A program made the position numbers and the translations under genes. From assembly GCF_032341995.1 (NCBI RefSeq), contig NZ_CP135439.1:1922001-1986000 (forward strand): a stretch of DNA of 64,000 bases, given 5' to 3'. Below are positions 1 to 8,917 of the stretch, one piece after another (the first letter of the stretch is position 1; every line of letters starts with the position of its first letter). This DNA is from Domibacillus sp. DTU_2020_1001157_1_SI_ALB_TIR_016 (GTDB taxonomy: Bacteria > Bacillota > Bacilli > Bacillales > Domibacillaceae). Under the pieces are notes generated by a model. That model was not told the origin of the DNA. It saw only the letters and a program-made list of their open reading frames with translations, and did not search any database.

Positions 1-1312
<1,312 letters not shown>

Positions 1313-1444
1313 TTGAATTGCTCATTTGTTTCTATATAGATGACGGGCATCTTCTATAGAAGTTTAATTCTTAAAACGTTGACGTTTATTTTGTTCAGTT
1401 TTCAAAGATCAATTCTCTTTACTGTCATCTCAGACAGCTAGATA

Positions 1445-1473
1445 ATCATATCATATCCTCATTCACACGTCAA
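1445..1473 (-). promoter_or_regulatory. rrn promoter upstream of partial 16S
   Basis: On the minus strand there is a -35 TTGACG (1468-1473), a 17-base spacer and a -10 TATGAT (1445-1450), about 130 bases before the 16S 5' end. It matches the layout of the promoters upstream of the second rrn operon in this window. Confidence 0.75.
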
Positions 1474-1561
1474 CAAATTTAAAAGAAAAAATATTATTCC
1501 TTCAAAATGATGAAGATGTAAATCAGTTTGTTCGAGCCGCCTTATTTACTGGCGGATTCAT

Positions 1562-1591
1562 AATATAATATAAGCTCTCTTGCAAAATCAA
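1562..1591 (-). promoter_or_regulatory. Possible upstream rrn promoter P1
   Basis: TTGATT (1586-1591), 18 bases, TATATT (1562-1567) on the minus strand, between the tRNA-Gly gene and the better promoter at 1445. The area is AT-rich, so the exact boxes are uncertain. The rest of the interval 1313-1701 is leader with no gene seen. Confidence 0.4.
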
Positions 1592-1701
1592 TAGGAATTT
1601 ACAAAAAATATTTTTTCGAAATAATAATTTGCACATTTCTAAATTTCTCGAATTCTTCATTCATTAAGCAAAATGATGAATGACGTCAAAGCACATACTT
1701 T

Positions 1702-1775
1702 TGGAGCGGGTGATGGGAATCGAACCCACGACATCAGCTTGGAAGGCTGAGGTTTTACCATTAAACTACACCCGC
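1702..1775 (-). tRNA. tRNA-Gly (TCC)
   Basis: Complement gives a full cloverleaf with acceptor GCGGGTG pairing CACCCGC, TTCGATT T-loop, anticodon TCC and an encoded CCA end. Last tRNA of the cluster before the 16S gene. Confidence 0.96.
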
Positions 1776-1787
1776 ATTTTATAAAAA

Positions 1788-1864
1788 TGGCGGTCCGGAC
1801 GGGACTCGAACCCGCGACCTCCTGCGTGACAGGCAGGCATTCTAACCAACTGAACTACCGGACC
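1788..1864 (-). tRNA. tRNA-Asp (GTC)
   Basis: Acceptor GGTCCGG pairs with CCGGACC, anticodon GTC, encoded CCA. Lies 12 bases upstream of tRNA-Gly in the same transcript. Confidence 0.96.
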
Positions 1865-1869
1865 AACGA

Positions 1870-1943
<74 letters not shown>

Positions 1944-1955
1944 ACGATAAAATAA

Positions 1956-2048
1956 TGGAGGAGGAAAGGGGATTCGAACCCCTGCGCGGTTTGACCCGCC
2001 TGTCGGTTTTCAAGACCGATCCCTTCAGCCGGACTTGGGTATTCCTCC
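1956..2048 (-). tRNA. tRNA-Ser (TGA)
   Basis: Long variable arm, anticodon TGA, acceptor GGAGGAA pairing TTCCTCC, encoded CCA. About 93 bases, the usual class II length. Confidence 0.95.
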
Positions 2049-2069
2049 AACATAGCATATAAAAATAAT

Positions 2070-2144
2070 TGGTGGAGCCTAGCGGGATCGAACCGCTGAC
2101 CTCCTGCGTGCAAAGCAGGCGCTCTACCACCGAGCTACTGCAGA
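2070..2144 (-). tRNA. tRNA-Ala (TGC) with unpaired 5' acceptor strand, probably defective
   Basis: D-arm, anticodon arm (TGC), T-arm and the 3' acceptor strand AGGCTCC plus ACCA are all normal for tRNA-Ala. The seven bases before T8-A9 are TCTGCAG instead of the expected GGGGCCT-like strand, so only two acceptor pairs can form and the G3-U70 identity pair is lost. The sequence diverges exactly at the acceptor/D-arm border. This suggests a recombination junction or a pseudo-tRNA retained at the head of the cluster. Confidence 0.85.
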
Positions 2145-2171
2145 ATAATCTGCACTAACGACAGATATCAA

Positions 2172-2200
2172 ATCTTATCACCCTTAAAGTTTAAAATCAA
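2172..2200 (-). promoter_or_regulatory. Sigma-A promoter of the tRNA cluster
   Basis: TTGATT (2195-2200), 17 bases, TAAGAT (2172-2177) on the minus strand, about 28 bases before the tRNA-Ala 5' end. It would drive the Ala-Ser-fMet-Asp-Gly transcript independently of the 16S promoters. Confidence 0.6.
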
Positions 2201-2233
2201 TACTTTTTTAAAAATATTTATTGCTAACTTTTT

Positions 2234-2876
2234 TCAGCATTTCCATATAGAAGCTAAGTCAAGCTCAGGTTTTAATGGTATAACTTCTTTTACTTTTAAA
2301 GAAATATAATAACAGCCGCTGCTGTGACAAGACACAGTGGCTCTTTTGATTTTTCCATTAAAGCCATTCTTTTGAAACACTTGACGATGTTTCTTCGATA
2401 AACGGACTTTAACCTTGCCGATTTTCGACAGCTGAACAGTTTCTTTTTCTATATTGAATTTAATATTGTTGTTGGTTTCTTTTGTTGAATAACTCTGTTT
2501 AGAAGCGTGTTTTTTTGAACTCAGGAAATTTATTCTGACCTTTGAAAAAACAGTCATACCCATCCTGCACTTCCTCACAGGCACATTCCACGCAAATTTA
2601 TCAACTTCTTTGAGCCGGTTAAAAGCGGAATGCTCTTTGAGAGCGTTAAATGCTTTTTGAATTCAGCAACCGACGGGGTTTCCCCTGTTTCCCTGTAACC
2701 TTCCATCCGTTCAGCAAAATAAAAGTTTTTTGTGAAACGTGTGTATCCTAGAGTTTTTTTAATCTTTTTTGAACAGAAGCAGGCATGGCACGTTATTTTA
2801 AGCCATAAATATGCAGCTTTAGCCCTTGTAAAGCCAGCTCTTTATTATGTTCTTTTATGGTTTTACGTTTTGCCAT
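2234..2876 (-). pseudogene. Decayed TnpB-like (IS200/IS605 OrfB) gene
   Basis: The longest open part (2234-2584, 116 residues) has the family pattern LSKIGKVKVRLSKKH followed by a GKIKRATVS...YYISLKVK segment. Upstream in other frames are the TnpB N-terminal signatures TRFTKNFYFAERMEGYRE and SVAEFK (around 2640-2750). At least two frameshifts or stops separate the pieces and the C-terminal zinc finger and catalytic end are missing. Not functional; a second TnpB remnant lies at 51.9-52.2 kb. Confidence 0.8.
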
Positions 2877-2924
2877 GTTTAACAGCTCCTGCTCTTTTAA
2901 TAATAAGAATATTTCAATAAAAGT

Positions 2925-3075
2925 AACGTGAGTTTTTCCTTGGAAACTTTTTTATCCTGCAGAGAATAAGATCTATAGCGGTTTTCGAGAGCTTTCTCAC
3001 CGTATTTTTCATATGGTTTGATCCAATTATGAATAATGGAATATTACTTTGCTCTGCGGGAAAAATACACCGTAA
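2925..3075 (-). pseudogene. Remnant of an IS3-type OrfA helix-turn-helix
   Basis: The minus strand encodes HNWIKPYEKYGEKALENRYR followed by SYSLQDKK, which resembles the HTH segment of IS150/IS3 OrfA proteins (a W-x-K-x-Y-x-x-x-G-x-x-x-L pattern). A stop lies just upstream and no start or transposase core is present. Only a fragment; identification rests on the motif. Confidence 0.4.
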
Positions 3076-3152
3076 ATTCATTGATCTTTAGAGCTTACTG
3101 AACCATCTAGCAATAAGTGTACAAAACCTATAACGATACTGGAGGCTATAGC

Positions 3153-3971
3153 ATGAAAAAATTAGCATTATCTATCATTACTTTTGTTTTGGTTCTTGCA
3201 CTTGCTGCATGCGGCGGAAATAATACAAACGAGGGTAAGAAGGAGGAAGAAAATAAACAGGGAGCACAAAGCTCTTATGAGCAAATAAAAGAAAAAGGCG
3301 TTATCACAATTGGCACTGAAGGTACATATTCTCCATTTACCTTCCATGATAAGTCCGGAAAGCTAACTGGGTTTGATATCGAAGTCGCTACAGAAGTGTT
3401 TAAACGTTTAGATATTAAGCCGCAGTTTGTTGAAACAAAATGGGATGGCATGATTGCCGGGCTTGATGCGAAACGCTATGACATGATTGCAAATCAGGTT
3501 GGAATCAACGATGAGCGCAAAGAAAAATATGACTTTTCTGATCCTTATACAATTTCAAAAGCTGTTCTAATTGTAAGAGAAGACAACAATGAGATTAAAT
3601 CGCTTGATGATTTGCAAGGCAAAACAGTTGCCCAGTCTTTAACAAGCAATTACCGCCAAACAACAGAAGAGCATGGAGCAAAAATTACCGGAGTAGAGAG
3701 CTTTAATCAGGCAATAGATTTAGTCACCTCTAAGCGCGCTGATGCTACTTTAAACGATAGCCTTTCTTATTTAGATTTAAAAAAGCAGCGTCCCGAGCTT
3801 CCAATCAAGATCGCCTATACGGAAAACAATGCTGCTGAGAGTGCTTTTCTTTTCCGTAAAGACAATAAGGAATTAATTGATGCTGTTAATGGTGCTCTTA
3901 ACGACATGAAAAAAGATGGTACGTTCGAAAAAATATCTAATAAATGGTTCGGTGCAGACGTATCGAAATAA
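3153..3971 (+). CDS. tcyA: Amino-acid ABC transporter substrate-binding lipoprotein, cystine type
   Basis: 272 residues. It starts at the ATG after GGAGGCTATAGC; the longer in-frame start at 3117 lacks a ribosome site. The signal peptide ends in a lipobox (LALAAC), so it should be anchored outside the membrane. The body is a family 3 solute-binding protein: VITIGTEGTYSPFTFHD, GFDIEVATEVFKRL, then DGMIAGLDAKRYD. Overall look and gene order match the TcyA/YckK cystine receptor of Bacillus, but the ligand cannot be proven from sequence. Permease and ATPase follow 15 and 13 bases downstream, one operon. The symbol is by family resemblance. Confidence 0.88.
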   Translation: MKKLALSIITFVLVLALAACGGNNTNEGKKEEENKQGAQSSYEQIKEKGVITIGTEGTYSPFTFHDKSGKLTGFDIEVATEVFKRLDIKPQFVETKWDGMIAGLDAKRYDMIANQVGINDERKEKYDFSDPYTISKAVLIVREDNNEIKSLDDLQGKTVAQSLTSNYRQTTEEHGAKITGVESFNQAIDLVTSKRADATLNDSLSYLDLKKQRPELPIKIAYTENNAAESAFLFRKDNKELIDAVNGALNDMKKDGTFEKISNKWFGADVSK

Positions 3972-3986
3972 AGGAAGAGATCGCAT

Positions 3987-4670
3987 ATGTTTGGGGAGGA
4001 ACGTACAGAACGAATTATAGGAATCCTTAGTGAATCCTTTTTTCCTATCTTAATGGCTGGTTTGCAGTACACCATTCCTTTAACACTAATCACTTTTACC
4101 CTTGGCCTAATTTTAGCTTTCTTTACAGCTGTAGCAAGGATTTCCGGATTTATGCCGCTTGTTCTTTTAACACGTTTTTATGTATGGATTTTTAGGGGAA
4201 CGCCATTACTGGTTCAGCTGTTTATCATTTTCTACGGGCTTCCAAGCGTAGGAGTTACCTTTTCTCCATTTGCGGCTGCTGTTATTGTTTTCACCCTGAA
4301 TAAAGGGGCATACAGTTCGGAGATCATACGTGCCGCCATATTATCGATTAACAAAGGCCAGTGGGAAGCCGCCTATAGTATTGGCATGACAAAATCTCAG
4401 GCTCTTAAAAGAATTGTGCTTCCGCAGGCGGTTCGTGTTTCCCTTCCACCGCTTGGAAATTCTTTTATCAGTCTTGTTAAAGATACTTCTCTTGCCGCCA
4501 CTATTACGGTTACTGAATTATTTCAAAAGGGACAGCAGATTGCAGCTGTTACGTATGAGCCCCTCTGGCTTTATATCGAAGTAGCCTTCTTCTACTTAAT
4601 ATTCAGTACTGTGCTTTCTTATTTTCAGGGCAGGCTTGAAATACGGTATGGCCGCGGCGTAGCGAAATAG
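3987..4670 (+). CDS. tcyB: Polar amino-acid ABC transporter permease, cystine type
   Basis: 227 residues with about five membrane segments. It carries the HisM/GlnP family pattern: an N-terminal YTIPLTLITFTLGLI segment, IFRGTPLLVQL, and the EAA-loop EAAYSIGMTKSQALKRIVLP that contacts the ATPase. The start ATG follows GGAAGAG. It forms the membrane channel for the binding protein at 3153. It sits between receptor and ATPase with short gaps and no terminator, so co-transcription is expected. Confidence 0.88.
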   Translation: MFGEERTERIIGILSESFFPILMAGLQYTIPLTLITFTLGLILAFFTAVARISGFMPLVLLTRFYVWIFRGTPLLVQLFIIFYGLPSVGVTFSPFAAAVIVFTLNKGAYSSEIIRAAILSINKGQWEAAYSIGMTKSQALKRIVLPQAVRVSLPPLGNSFISLVKDTSLAATITVTELFQKGQQIAAVTYEPLWLYIEVAFFYLIFSTVLSYFQGRLEIRYGRGVAK

Positions 4671-4683
4671 TGGAGGGTAAGCG

Positions 4684-5430
4684 ATGATCATAATTGATAA
4701 TTTATACAAACGGTTTGATAAACTCGAAGTATTAAAAGGAGTAAGTCTTTCTATTGAAAAAGGAAAAACAGCAGTCATTATCGGACCTTCAGGATCTGGA
4801 AAGACAACGCTCCTCCGCTGTTTGAACCTGCTGGAGATGCCTGACAAAGGAACTATCACGCTGGGAAACAAAACGTTAAATATCACGGCAGGCACCAGGC
4901 TTAAACAAGCGGAAATGGTTTCTTTTAGAAAGCAGACTGGAATGGTTTTTCAAACCTATAACTTATTCCCTCATCTGACGGCTGTTGAAAATGTCATGGA
5001 GGGACAAGTGATCGTTTTAAAACGTTCTAAAGACGATGCCAGAAAAAAAGCTTTATCTTTATTAGAAAAAGTCGGGCTGCGTGACCGCGCGGATATGTAT
5101 CCGTTCCAATTATCCGGAGGCCAGCAGCAGCGTGTTGGGATCGCACGCGCGATGGCTATTGATCCGGAGGTTCTTCTTTTTGATGAGCCAACATCCGCTC
5201 TTGATCCTGAGCTGGTCGGTGAAGTACTAAAGGTAATGAAAGACCTGGCAAACGAAGGGAGGACAATGCTAGTCGTAACCCACGAAATGAAGTTTGCGAA
5301 CGAAGCTGCCGACCAAATCATTTTTATGGACGGCGGTGTTGTAGTTGAACAAGGTACGCCTAATGAAGTGTTTAATGCGACTAGAAACCCGAGAACTCTT
5401 CAATTCTTGAACAAAGTATCTGAACGATAA
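4684..5430 (+). CDS. tcyC: Amino-acid ABC transporter ATPase, cystine type
   Basis: 248 residues. Walker A GPSGSGKTT, Q-loop (FQTYNLFPHLT), signature LSGGQQQRVGIARA, Walker B LLFDEPTSALD and the switch His in VVTHEM are all present, so it should be active. It energises import through the permease at 3987. Start ATG lies after GGAGGG. The 3' end abuts a truncated minus-strand gene remnant, so the downstream boundary looks like a recombination point. Confidence 0.9.
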   Translation: MIIIDNLYKRFDKLEVLKGVSLSIEKGKTAVIIGPSGSGKTTLLRCLNLLEMPDKGTITLGNKTLNITAGTRLKQAEMVSFRKQTGMVFQTYNLFPHLTAVENVMEGQVIVLKRSKDDARKKALSLLEKVGLRDRADMYPFQLSGGQQQRVGIARAMAIDPEVLLFDEPTSALDPELVGEVLKVMKDLANEGRTMLVVTHEMKFANEAADQIIFMDGGVVVEQGTPNEVFNATRNPRTLQFLNKVSER

Positions 5431-5553
5431 CTCCTTGTCCTGTACCATATGCAGGGATTCCCCTGCTTTCGCAGATACAAACAACATTAACGCCATTACC
5501 AAACTGAATACAATAATCGTACCAATCATTTTAACTTTTACTGATTTAATCAC
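5431..5553 (-). pseudogene. Truncated copy of the membrane-anchored protein at 50.8-51.2 kb
   Basis: Reads from a GTG after GGGAGACG: IKSVKVKMIGTIIVFSL, then MALMLFVSAKAGE. This matches the N-terminus of the gene at 50818-51228 (MIGALIVFSLITALIVFVS). After about 40 residues it runs into the antisense of the tcyC end, so only the membrane anchor survives. Likely fusion debris at the tcyC 3' boundary. Confidence 0.6.
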
Positions 5554-5647
5554 GTTTAACGTCTCCCTATTCTGTTTAGACAAGTGTAGACGCGCACTAA
5601 ATAAAGTTTATTCATGTAAAATCATTCCTTATGAGTAATAAAAAAAT

Positions 5648-5675
5648 AGACTTGCATCTGCAAGTCTCCTGTTTT
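5648..5675. terminator. Intrinsic terminator between tcyC side and RsbR-like gene
   Basis: Hairpin AGACTTGCA-TC-TGCAAGTCT (5648-5667), preceded by A6 and followed by CCTGTTTTATTT. Could work in both directions, ending tcyABC and the minus-strand gene at 5773. Confidence 0.7.
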
Positions 5676-5772
5676 ATTTACATACATAAGTTTGTATTAA
5701 TTTATGTACACTTATCCCTTGCCCTGATGACAACCAAAGCATGCATATAAACTGCTTATTCCTGACCAAAAT

Positions 5773-6606
5773 CTACTGGAGGCTTTCTAATGCCTGCTTC
5801 ACTGTAGCAAAAGCTTCAATTTTAGACGGATCAACACTCTGACTGCTAACCACTGCTTGTACGACTTCGGGACGTAAGCCTGTTGTAAGGACACGGATTC
5901 CCATTAGCTGAAGCGTTGCCCCTATCTGATCAAAGTATTTTGCAATTTCTTTGTTGAGGTTAAAAATTCCTGAAAGGTCAGCGATAACATAGTCAACATC
6001 CATTTCCGAGATTTTTGGGATAACATGGTCTGCTATATATTTCAATCGGTATTCGCTGAATTCTCCAATCAGAGGAATAACGACTACATCATCTTTAACA
6101 GGTACAATAGGTGCTGATAGTCTTGCCAGTTCTTTTTGGTTTTCCTCTTGCAGCTGATCGGAAAGGCGTTCAAATGCGAAAATGGTTTCGTTTAAGCTGA
6201 TATCTAATAAGGTATTGATCTGTTTTATGATAAAAACATTTTCGTTTAGAGATAAACCAAGCTGTGAGCTGATTTTTGTAAACAGTTCAAGGAAAACCTG
6301 CCGGGTTGGAGGGTACCGAACGGCAATTTCCGAAATAGTTCCTCCTGATGATACTTGCATAGCTGCATTTTGCTTACTCCATTTTATAAGAGCTTCTGGA
6401 GCTGTATCTTTCCTTTCGTCCAGCACTAATTCGCTTAAAAATCCCAAAAGTTCAACATACATAATGACAGCTTGTTCTTTCTCCCATTCAGGAATTTCTA
6501 AATTCATTTTATGAAGAACAGCTTCAACAATTTCACGAGCTAGGGAATTTGTATTTTTTCTAAGGTATTCAGAAAAGCCAAAAAGTAATGTCAAAAAGTC
6601 TCCCAC
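5773..6606 (-). CDS. RsbR-type STAS protein (stressosome paralogue)
   Basis: 277 residues. The N-terminal two thirds is helical, as in RsbR co-antagonists; the C-terminus (about 165-275) is a STAS domain with VDYVIADLSGIFNLN and IRVLTTGLRPEVVQAVV. In RsbRA the two phosphorylated threonines lie just after the DLSG-type strand and in the RPE-x-AQT motif. Here the corresponding residues appear to be Asn/Lys and Ala, so the protein may not be controlled by RsbT phosphorylation. It stands alone between terminators, without rsbS/rsbT. Closest known class may be the divergent RsbRD/YqhA group. Confidence 0.75.
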   Translation of the reverse strand: MGDFLTLLFGFSEYLRKNTNSLAREIVEAVLHKMNLEIPEWEKEQAVIMYVELLGFLSELVLDERKDTAPEALIKWSKQNAAMQVSSGGTISEIAVRYPPTRQVFLELFTKISSQLGLSLNENVFIIKQINTLLDISLNETIFAFERLSDQLQEENQKELARLSAPIVPVKDDVVVIPLIGEFSEYRLKYIADHVIPKISEMDVDYVIADLSGIFNLNKEIAKYFDQIGATLQLMGIRVLTTGLRPEVVQAVVSSQSVDPSKIEAFATVKQALESLQ

Positions 6607-6643
6607 CTTCGTCTATTCTATCTTAATGACTTCATTATATAAC

Positions 6644-6796
6644 TTAAATGAAGAATAACAATATAGTACCAAGTACCATTTGAAACGCTGGTGCTGACTG
6701 ATCAGCTGGCTTTATGAAGAAAAACAGCTTTTGATTAGCGGCTTTATCTATATAGGATACGTATGTAATCGTTGCGTTTATTCGTTCTCTAGCCAT
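6644..6796 (-). pseudogene. Truncated XkdF-like phage protein
   Basis: 50 codons from an ATG after AAAGGAGATGGGGAATA. The start reads MARERINATITYVSYIDKAA followed by NQKLFFFIK, the typical N-terminus of XkdF-type prophage head proteins. After about 35 residues it runs into unrelated sequence and a stop, so most of the protein is missing. Evidence that a prophage once occupied this part of the chromosome. Confidence 0.6.
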
Positions 6797-6868
6797 TATT
6801 CCCCATCTCCTTTCAGTGCACTTCGAAGCCTCTTATATTCCTCATATATACAGCGCATTTACTTTCTC

Positions 6869-7063
6869 CTATCTAAGCTTAAATTCATTATCAAAGCTCA
6901 GCCCCAGCTGAACGGCAGTTTGTGCTATTTCTGGACGAAGCCCTGATAAAATCGTTTTTACTCCAATTAAACCAAGCGCATCGATTAATTGAAAGATCTG
7001 ATGGGCCGCCATCTTATCAATCATAACTACACCCTGGTCAACTGCTGGTTCCCTTTGATTCAA
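6869..7063 (-). pseudogene. STAS-domain fragment of a second RsbR-like gene
   Basis: Encodes VVMIDKMAAHQIFQLIDALG then GVKTILSGLRPEIAQTAVQLG, the end of an RsbR STAS domain, including the RPEIAQT motif with the Thr that the intact neighbour lacks. The N-terminal domain and start are absent. Separated from the intact paralogue at 5773 by the phage fragment, as if an insertion and deletion had removed the rest. Confidence 0.7.
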
Positions 7064-7076
7064 TCAAAACGCATTA

Positions 7077-7153
7077 TTGAGCAAAAAGACTAACTTGTGT
7101 TATGTTAAATGAAATACATCAAATGGATTCTTCCAGACTTTTCTTAGTCACTT
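7077..7153 (+). promoter_or_regulatory. Promoter and conserved leader of first twin gene
   Basis: TTGAGC (7077-7082), 18 bases, TATGTT (7101-7106), then a leader containing GACTTTTCTTAGTCACTT (7136-7153). The next bases, CTTTCC...GGGAAAG, can pair and cover part of the ribosome site AAAGGAGG. The same promoter start and 18-base leader block recur before the paralogue at 7666. Confidence 0.55.
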
Positions 7154-7180
7154 TCCTCTGGTGGGAAAGGAGGCCTTGAA

Positions 7181-7399
7181 ATGTCTCTTAATAGTATAAA
7201 GATGATGCTAGAATTCATGCGACATTATAAGCATACTGAAATCACTTATACTTTTAGGAAGAACAAGCAGCCTGTAGCTTTAGTTTGTTTGAAAAATGCT
7301 GAGGTAATACAAATTGTATTTTCTCAAATGCCACACGAAATTAGTTATTACGAAGGTATTGATGAAGCCGCTTTTGTCATTGATAAACTAATAAATTGA
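7181..7399 (+). CDS. Small acidic protein, first of a tandem pair
   Basis: 72 residues, ATG after AAAGGAGGCCTTGAA. Not recognised. It has no membrane segment and no cysteine cluster; predicted mix of helix (SIKMMLEFMRHY) and strands (EITYTFRKNKQPVALVCL), ending in a helix (DEAAFVIDKLI). It aligns over its full length with the 73-residue product at 7666 (same MS--IK-ML start, -YYE--EAAF-I end). It has its own promoter, leader and terminator, so the pair is two monocistronic units produced by duplication. Function unknown. Confidence 0.75.
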   Translation: MSLNSIKMMLEFMRHYKHTEITYTFRKNKQPVALVCLKNAEVIQIVFSQMPHEISYYEGIDEAAFVIDKLIN

Positions 7400-7413
7400 A
7401 AGCTTTTTATAAT

Positions 7414-7443
7414 TGAACCCTCTAAAATTTGGAGGGTTTTTAT
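7414..7443 (+). terminator. Terminator of first twin gene
   Basis: CCCTC-TAAAATTT-GGAGGG followed by TTTTTATC, 16 bases after the stop codon. Confidence 0.75.
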
Positions 7444-7563
7444 CATTTAGTCTCTGCTTACTACTAAGGGGGAGCCCCCTTCTCCCATTGTTTAAGCAGC
7501 TCCTCTCTGCAAATCTTATCAGGATACTCCCCCCATTTTATTCATTTTTTTGAAACAAACTTT

Positions 7564-7641
7564 TTGAGCAAAACAATCTAATCCGTGCTATACTCACATC
7601 AATTACATTAAGAGGAAACTTCTGACTTTTCTTAGTCACTT
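7564..7641 (+). promoter_or_regulatory. Promoter and conserved leader of second twin gene
   Basis: TTGAGC (7564-7569), 19 bases, TATACT (7589-7594), then the block GACTTTTCTTAGTCACTT (7624-7641), identical to that before the first twin. It is followed by TTCCT-TTAG-AGGAA, which overlaps the ribosome site. Conservation of the leader beyond the promoter suggests post-transcriptional control. Confidence 0.55.
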
Positions 7642-7665
7642 CCTTTAGAGGAAAGGGGCTATTAA

Positions 7666-7887
7666 ATGTCTTTTGATCATATAAAAGAGATGTTAGAAAC
7701 GTTGTGTTACTATAAAGACGTTGATATCATTCATACATTTAACAAGGATGAGGAGCCTTTACTAAAAGTTAGCTGTGTGAAAAATACCAAAACACTACAA
7801 CTAGCATTTATCCAAAATCAAACCATTGAATATTATGAAGATGTAGAAGAAGCTGCATTTATCATTGGGGAAATAATAGATCAATAA
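7666..7887 (+). CDS. Small acidic protein, second of a tandem pair
   Basis: 73 residues, ATG after GGAAAGGGGCTATTAA. Paralogue of the protein at 7181 with the same length and layout: SFDHIKEMLETLCYYKDVDI, a strand-rich middle, and an EYYEDVEEAAFIIGEIID end. The proteins have diverged clearly while the upstream block is nearly unchanged. Not recognised; likely cytosolic. A U-rich terminator follows. Confidence 0.75.
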   Translation: MSFDHIKEMLETLCYYKDVDIIHTFNKDEEPLLKVSCVKNTKTLQLAFIQNQTIEYYEDVEEAAFIIGEIIDQ

Positions 7888-7900
7888 CTGTTTTTATTAA

Positions 7901-7931
7901 ACCTCTAGAAATTTTAGGGCTTTTTTTTTGC
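7901..7931 (+). terminator. Weak terminator of second twin gene
   Basis: CCTCTA-GAAATT-TTAGGG stem with one imperfect pair, followed by CTTTTTTTTTG. Confidence 0.55.
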
Positions 7932-8308
7932 GCTATTTCTATCTACTGCTAAAGTAAAACCGCCTCTTCCCAATCAATTAAGCAACATCTTTTCGCTTTT
8001 CTGCCTTTTTAACGAACAATTCTTTTTACCAATTCCCAACTATTATCTAGGCTTCTGCCCTTTTATTCAGTTTTCGGACACCATGCGTAAAAGCTTTTTG
8101 TATATTTCGGATGTATTTCTACAAATATTTGCTATATTAGTGTGAACTTCAATAGATGCTTCACAACTAGTATTGGAGAGCTTGGTCTTGGAAAACAGCA
8201 CTCTTGTCGCAATTTTAGTACCAAATATAGGAGCTACACCTACTCGGATAGCCTTATCTATGAAAAAGAAAAATCAACATCCCTAAAATGCGTTTCCTTT
8301 CTGAAGAC

Positions 8309-8509
8309 TCATTTTTTTATTATGCTTTTCCGTTCAGCTGTCGGTTTAAATAGCAACATCTTGCGAACATGATAGGCCTTCTTATCAATGAGAATAAGCC
8401 GGAGCGTTTGTGACTTATCTTTCCACTCTCTCCGAATCGCTTTAACCGCATTGATTCCCGCATAGCCTCCGCCAATGACCAAACATAATAATACATTCAT
8501 CACCTTCAC
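8309..8509 (-). pseudogene. N-terminal stub of an NADH dehydrogenase-like flavoprotein
   Basis: Encodes LVIGGGYAGINAVKAIRRE, a FAD/NAD Rossmann start, then LRLILIDKKAYHVRKMLLFKP, which matches the start of the YumB/Ndh family. Full-length members have about 400 residues; here the frame closes after about 66. The start region with GAGAGGGAGTGAAGG is intact, so a short product could be made, but it lacks the catalytic body. Confidence 0.65.
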
Positions 8510-8650
8510 TCCCTCTCTCGTTTGGTAATAAAACGAGGGGAGAATTCATTTTGTGACATCTTTTCTCTATCCTTGATAAAAAACTTTGTGATTAGCTTCA
8601 AAGCAAAGAGGTTCTGTTGGTGTTTAATCAATTCAATACCAGCATAAAAA

Positions 8651-8678
8651 AAGCAGCCTTTATAAGGGCTGCTTTTTT
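8651..8678. terminator. Intrinsic terminator
   Basis: AAGCAGCC-TTTATAA-GGGCTGCTT followed by TTTTTGC on the plus strand and preceded by A-rich sequence. Lies between the two stubs at 8309 and 8694 and could serve the minus-strand GGDEF fragment. Confidence 0.7.
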
Positions 8679-8693
8679 GCATTTTCATCTGCT

Positions 8694-8906
8694 TCACAAA
8701 AGTGTCACACGGTTTCTTCCTTGGTTTTTAGAGAGGTACAGCGCACGGGCAGCCCTGTCTATGACGGACATGTCTGTGTCATTATGCATAAAGAGCGTAA
8801 CACCAATGCTAATCGTCACACCATAGCTGTTCCAGCCTGCCTGTTCAATAGTATGCTGTATTCTCTCAGCTGTTTTCTTTGACTCATTTTCGTTCGTATT
8901 GAACAC
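8694..8906 (-). pseudogene. C-terminal fragment of a GGDEF diguanylate cyclase
   Basis: Encodes YGVTISIGVTLFMHNDTD, then DRAARALYLSKNQGRNRV, the last third of a GGDEF domain. The GG(D/E)EF active-site motif and everything before it are missing, so it cannot make cyclic di-GMP. The usual ADxALY sequence has become DRAARALY. Confidence 0.7.
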
Positions 8907-8917
8907 TTGCTAGTCAA

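Noticed and set aside
2234..2876. Active TnpB nuclease with guide RNA
   Set aside because: The gene is frameshifted and lacks the zinc finger and last catalytic region; the copy at 51.9 kb lacks the other two thirds.
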